From contig NC_081185.1 in the NCBI RefSeq assembly GCF_029867415.1, positions 73,071,553-73,135,552 on the forward strand: a stretch of 64,000 nucleotides of DNA, in the 5' to 3' direction. Source of the stretch: Vicia villosa (Eukaryota > Streptophyta > Magnoliopsida > Fabales > Fabaceae). The notes beneath the pieces are model-generated. The model had not been told where the DNA came from. It did no database searches and was given only the letters and a program-made list of their open reading frames with translations. Shown here piece by piece: positions 61,307 through 64,000 of the stretch (positions within the stretch are counted from its first letter, which is position 1; every line of letters starts with the position of its first letter). A program made the translations under genes and the position numbers.

Positions 61307-62379
61307 TCCTCAATGATCTTATATATTGAATTGGTGATGAGCAAAGTGTTTACAGTCAATGTTACACTATCACCAACACAACAATGTCGCAGATGGTTCA
61401 GTCCAGGGTCAAAAACCAAAATGACTGTTTGCAGTAGATATGTGAAAATCGCAATAATCTTCTTGAGGTCAAACCCCCTAAAATGTGTTAAATAGGACTC
61501 AGTCAAAATGATATTAGCAATTAATTTTAAAGCATAATACCTTGCAGAAATCATGGTTGTGGCTGTGAGGAAAGACTTAGGTGGTCCTGGGTCATATGGT
61601 TCGCTATTAGGGAATATAGCATCCAATCCTATGCTAGATCTAATTGCATCTGTGATCAACAAAAATAACTCGTTATCAGCAACATAAGAGCACAAATAGG
61701 CTGGCTTTGACGGTGGTGGAGAAGGGAAACAAGGCTTCAACTCCAAATTCGACTCCTTCGCGAACAACGGCGATTGGGTTCCATACAAAGTGGGTTGTTC
61801 TGATTGTGTTCTACGCAAATCTGAAGATTCTTTTAAGTCTTCTTCAACACTTTTAGGGATTGTATCTTGAAATTTGCCATCAACAGAATCGTCAAGAAAG
61901 AAAGTAGCTTTCATCTCTTCTTCCGTTTCTTTTGCAACTGAACTTTCATCCAAGGTGTCACCTTTAAGAGATTTGTTGCACAAATCCGATGATTCTTCTT
62001 CTTCCAGGTCTACCATAACATTTGTAAGGAGTAGATGGCTAACTTTTTCATCAACGACATCCGCAAGAAAGGAAGTAGTGTTTGAAGACTCCATTGCTTC
62101 ATATCCTGATTCAATTTCTTCATCTAAATCTTGAAAAAGGTGTCTCCATTCAGGTTTAAAATGCCAGATGAATACATCTGCAAATGTATTCCAGGACATC
62201 GATGGATGAGATTGGGATCTCCATTTCCACCATTTTAGAGCACGACCCCTCATTGAGATTTCAACCACCTTCATCTTCTCCTCATCTTCTACAATATTTT
62301 TGGCTCTGAAATATTTTTCAGTGGAAAGGATCCACCAATATGCTTCTTCTACTCCATAAAACTTTAACACGAATCCCAT
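61234..62379 (-). CDS. Gag-like ORF of the short-LTR element
   Basis: 381 codons from an ATG at 62379, about 15 nt after the PBS-like site. Residues 1-85 look like a Ty3-gypsy capsid domain: GVEEAYWWILSTEKYFRAKN, MRGRALKWWKWRSQSHPSMSWNTF and IWHFKPEW. The rest is acidic and Ser-rich without zinc knuckle or protease motif, and the C-terminus (about residues 280-381) is hydrophobic. The last residues after the microsatellite are probably out of frame. It is unlikely to be a full Gag; its product could still interact with capsids of related elements, which is speculation. Confidence 0.65.
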   Translation of the reverse strand: MGFVLKFYGVEEAYWWILSTEKYFRAKNIVEDEEKMKVVEISMRGRALKWWKWRSQSHPSMSWNTFADVFIWHFKPEWRHLFQDLDEEIESGYEAMESSNTTSFLADVVDEKVSHLLLTNVMVDLEEEESSDLCNKSLKGDTLDESSVAKETEEEMKATFFLDDSVDGKFQDTIPKSVEEDLKESSDLRRTQSEQPTLYGTQSPLFAKESNLELKPCFPSPPPSKPAYLCSYVADNELFLLITDAIRSSIGLDAIFPNSEPYDPGPPKSFLTATTMISARYYALKLIANIILTESYLTHFRGFDLKKIIAIFTYLLQTVILVFDPGLNHLRHCCVGDSVTLTVNTLLITNSIYKIIEDFVLFCFVLLMQSLQLLRRIYKIH

Positions 62380-62394
62380 TTAGCAGGAATGAGA

Positions 62395-62411
62395 TCGAAA
62401 TGAAAGCACCA
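62395..62411 (-). promoter_or_regulatory. PBS-like site of the short-LTR element
   Basis: The minus strand reads TGGTGCTTTCATTTCGA two bases after the LTR end. Position and initial TGG fit a primer binding site; I do not recognise the tRNA. Confidence 0.6.
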
Positions 62412-62413
62412 AT

Positions 62414-62671
62414 TGATAGGAAGAAGTTCCTACCAAGGCAATAGGATTAGGGTTTCAACAATAAAAAGAAAGACATTAAAAATAAGCTAAAAAGTAGAGA
62501 TAAAAATAACTTTTGATTTCATTGATTGATTCCAAATGTCTCTATGAGACTACAATATATACTACTCTAGATGGATATTAAACCTAAAAGCCCAACAACT
62601 ATTAAAGGCCCAAATACAATTAGAATCCAATAACAATAATAATAAATAATAACTATTATACCCTTCTATCA
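62414..62671 (-). mobile_element. Intact LTR of the short-LTR element (258 bp)
   Basis: TGATAGAAGGG to CTTCTTCCTATCA on the minus strand, with 6-bp inverted ends and GTAAC outside. Confidence 0.9.
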
Positions 62672-62743
62672 GTAACTGAATTCAAACAGAATGCTAACAG
62701 ATTGTAACTAAAAGTAACAGAAAAATTAGAGAGAACTCACCTC

Positions 62744-62750
62744 TATAAAT
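62744..62750 (+). promoter_or_regulatory. TATA-like box of the split Ogre-like LTR
   Basis: CACCTCTATAAATCATC, in the expected place about 1.4 kb from the LTR start once the nested element is removed. Confidence 0.55.
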
Positions 62751-63172
62751 CATCAACATCATTCACATTTGAAGCTCTCCATCACTTCAACCATTTTTTC
62801 TTTCTCTTCCTGAACCACCTTCTTCACCTCTCTCGACCATTTGTTCACTCTCACCTCAACCTTCGATCATCTTGACCTTCTCCCTCAAATCATTTTGCAA
62901 TTCTCTCTTTTCTCCCTCACCCTCACTACACTCTCTATTCACCATTGAAGGAGCTTCAACCTTTGAATCTCCATTCAATTGAGCTTTAACCTCCATCTCC
63001 CTTGACTCGGAGACGCAACAATCACTATCCTCACGTAACGACCTCACCGGACTCAACAGAAAAGAAGAAGAAGAAGAAGAGAAACAAGAACGATACTTGA
63101 GATTGAAGTTTTATCCTCGCGTTTATTTCGCCAAATCAACGCCTTTGAAGACGCGTAGGAAGAACTCCGACA

Positions 63173-63179
63173 GGTACGT
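63173..63179 (+). promoter_or_regulatory. Candidate 5' splice site in the split LTR
   Basis: GACAGGTACGTTGCTATC, a donor consensus about 430 nt downstream of the TATA-like box; the context matches the donor at 26971. Confidence 0.45.
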
Positions 63180-63303
63180 TGCTATCTTTGCACTTCTTCA
63201 TCTCTTTTGTATTATTTTTCCTCTTTCACGTTGTGATCGCTTGTCTACGAGTTCGAATCCATGTGCTTATAGCTTGAACCTCTGATTGTATATCACTTGC
63301 TTG

Positions 63304-64000
63304 TGTCATACCCCAAAATTTACCTCCCACACTTCTCTCATAACAAGGTTTAAGAGCAAACTCCAAGACCTTGCTCACTCAAATGATCCAGATAACCCAC
63401 AGTCAATTGATTCAAACCTGAAGGTCAACTACAATCAAAGCATGATCCAAACCATAATCATTGGGCAAACATCAAGTGTAGGGATGCATAACCATCATTT
63501 GATCAAAGATTGATCATGATTCCATTAATAGAAACTCAGAGATGAACAAATGCAAAAAGGTTCAAATTAGGGTTTCTTAGGAGAAAGTCAACTCAACTTT
63601 GACTGGGCATAACTTTCACATGGAACATCAAAAATTCCCCACTCAAAGCCTATCTTGAAGGAAATTGGATTCTCTACAACTTTGTCTCTCACAAGCCAGG
63701 GCTAAAAATACTTCATTTGAGAGATACAAAGCAAAAGATTACAGGTCATTTTCAGGCATCCTTCAAAAGCAGTTTTTTCCCAAAGAGAATATGGTCAAGA
63801 TAAAAGCTTCAAATGAGAAATATGTTCCAAAGTGGCTTGTAGAAGACCTCTTGAGGTTTCTAAAAAGTATTAGAACTCCCTCATAGCTTAAAAATTGAAG
63901 GAGATATGATCGATTAAAGTTGGGTGATTTTGGAGGACCAAATATGAAAAAAGGAGGTTCAAATTGGATTTTTTACAAATAGGCCCATACTTTTATGACT
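63304..64000 (+). mobile_element. Ogre-like LTR, plus strand, cut by the right window edge
   Basis: Starts TGTCATACCCCAAAATTTACC at 63304. Its segment at 63565-63900 is clearly similar to 25995-26330 of the other plus-strand LTR (CATAACT..CACATGGAAC, AAGGAAATT.GATTCTCTACAA, TTTGAGAGATA). The left flank GCTTG may be half of a target duplication. No gene. Confidence 0.85.

Larger units (their letters stand above)
56482..62671 (-). mobile_element. Short-LTR non-autonomous retrotransposon carrying a host gene fragment
   Basis: Terminal TGATAGG...CTATCA LTRs with a perfect GTAAC duplication (56477-56481 and 62672-62676). Minus-strand order: LTR 62671-62414, PBS-like site, gag-like ORF, a second frame with an ARIADNE-like gene fragment, then a region rearranged by a solo LTR (59333-60406) and a minus-strand Ogre-like LTR (from 56635). 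The left LTR keeps only 153 bp (56482-56634), identical to 62414-62566. No RT or integrase is present. Confidence 0.82.
55160..63303 (+). mobile_element. Ogre-like LTR, plus strand, split by a nested element
   Basis: Begins TGTTGCACCCCAAAATTTGCCC at 55160, a variant of the TGTCATACCCC start. Pieces 55160-56481 and 62672-63303 join across a nested element whose GTAAC duplication proves the split. The second piece has a TATA-like box at 62744-62750, a (GAA)n run at about 63063-63081 and a splice-donor consensus at 63173-63179. It is cut at 63303 by the next LTR, so its 3' end is not seen. Confidence 0.75.

Noticed and set aside
63063..63081. (GAA)n run as a polypurine tract
   Set aside because: It lies inside an LTR downstream of the TATA box and no LTR start follows, so it is a simple repeat.

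Overview
The window looks like a gene-poor, repeat-dense stretch of a large plant genome, most likely a legume of the tribe Fabeae (pea, vetch, lentil or grasspea type). The reasons are a large Ogre/Tat Ty3-gypsy element with dual RNase H and LTRs of almost 6 kb, several related LTRs beginning TGTCATACCCC, Athila and Tekay-like Ty3-gypsy elements, and Ty1-copia solo LTRs. The genus is inferred from element families, not from a species-specific gene. Only one ordinary host gene is visible, an F-box protein gene at 52756-53892.

Layout, left to right. 1-9478: an Athila-type element on the minus strand, cut by the left window edge, with an uninterrupted 1814-codon gag-pol frame and an additional downstream ORF carrying one stop. 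It sits inside the integrase codons of an Ogre element (9479-25552, minus), which carries ORF1, gag-pro, a putative intron, RT/RNase H/second RNase H, part of integrase and a 5.9 kb LTR, and is disabled by several nonsense codons and a frameshift. The Ogre in turn sits 43 bp before the LTR of a plus-strand Ogre-like element (25596 to about 30590), which holds a nested copia-like solo LTR (29080-30223). Next come a minus-strand Ogre-like LTR (about 30591-33466), a decayed Tekay-like chromovirus (33467-37768, minus), and a nested stack of LTRs (37769-42080) ending in a LINE remnant.

44078-51548 is a complete, very young, non-autonomous LTR element. Its two 2077-bp LTRs differ at a single base that I could find, the TSD (AGGCC) is perfect, and the 3.3 kb interior shows no recognisable gag or pol. 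After it come AT-rich DNA, the F-box gene, and another LTR stack (55160-64000). In that stack a short-LTR non-autonomous element (56482-62671, TSD GTAAC) carries a gag-like ORF and a captured fragment of an ARIADNE-type RBR ubiquitin ligase gene. A 1.07 kb solo LTR (TSD ATTAC) interrupts the captured segment.

The most unusual signals are not genes. The Ogre LTR holds at least nine copies of a small stem-loop with a fixed 9-nt loop, and the stems differ between copies while keeping their pairing. It also holds a second stem-loop family built on TTCACCGGGAA with changing outer stems, and a third built on CCCTTTCCAGGG. Two tRNA-like A-box/B-box pairs lie in the same LTR and a possible third in a related LTR. 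Pairs of GC-rich odd palindromes recur in unrelated element families. These patterns were read directly from the sequence; their function is unknown.
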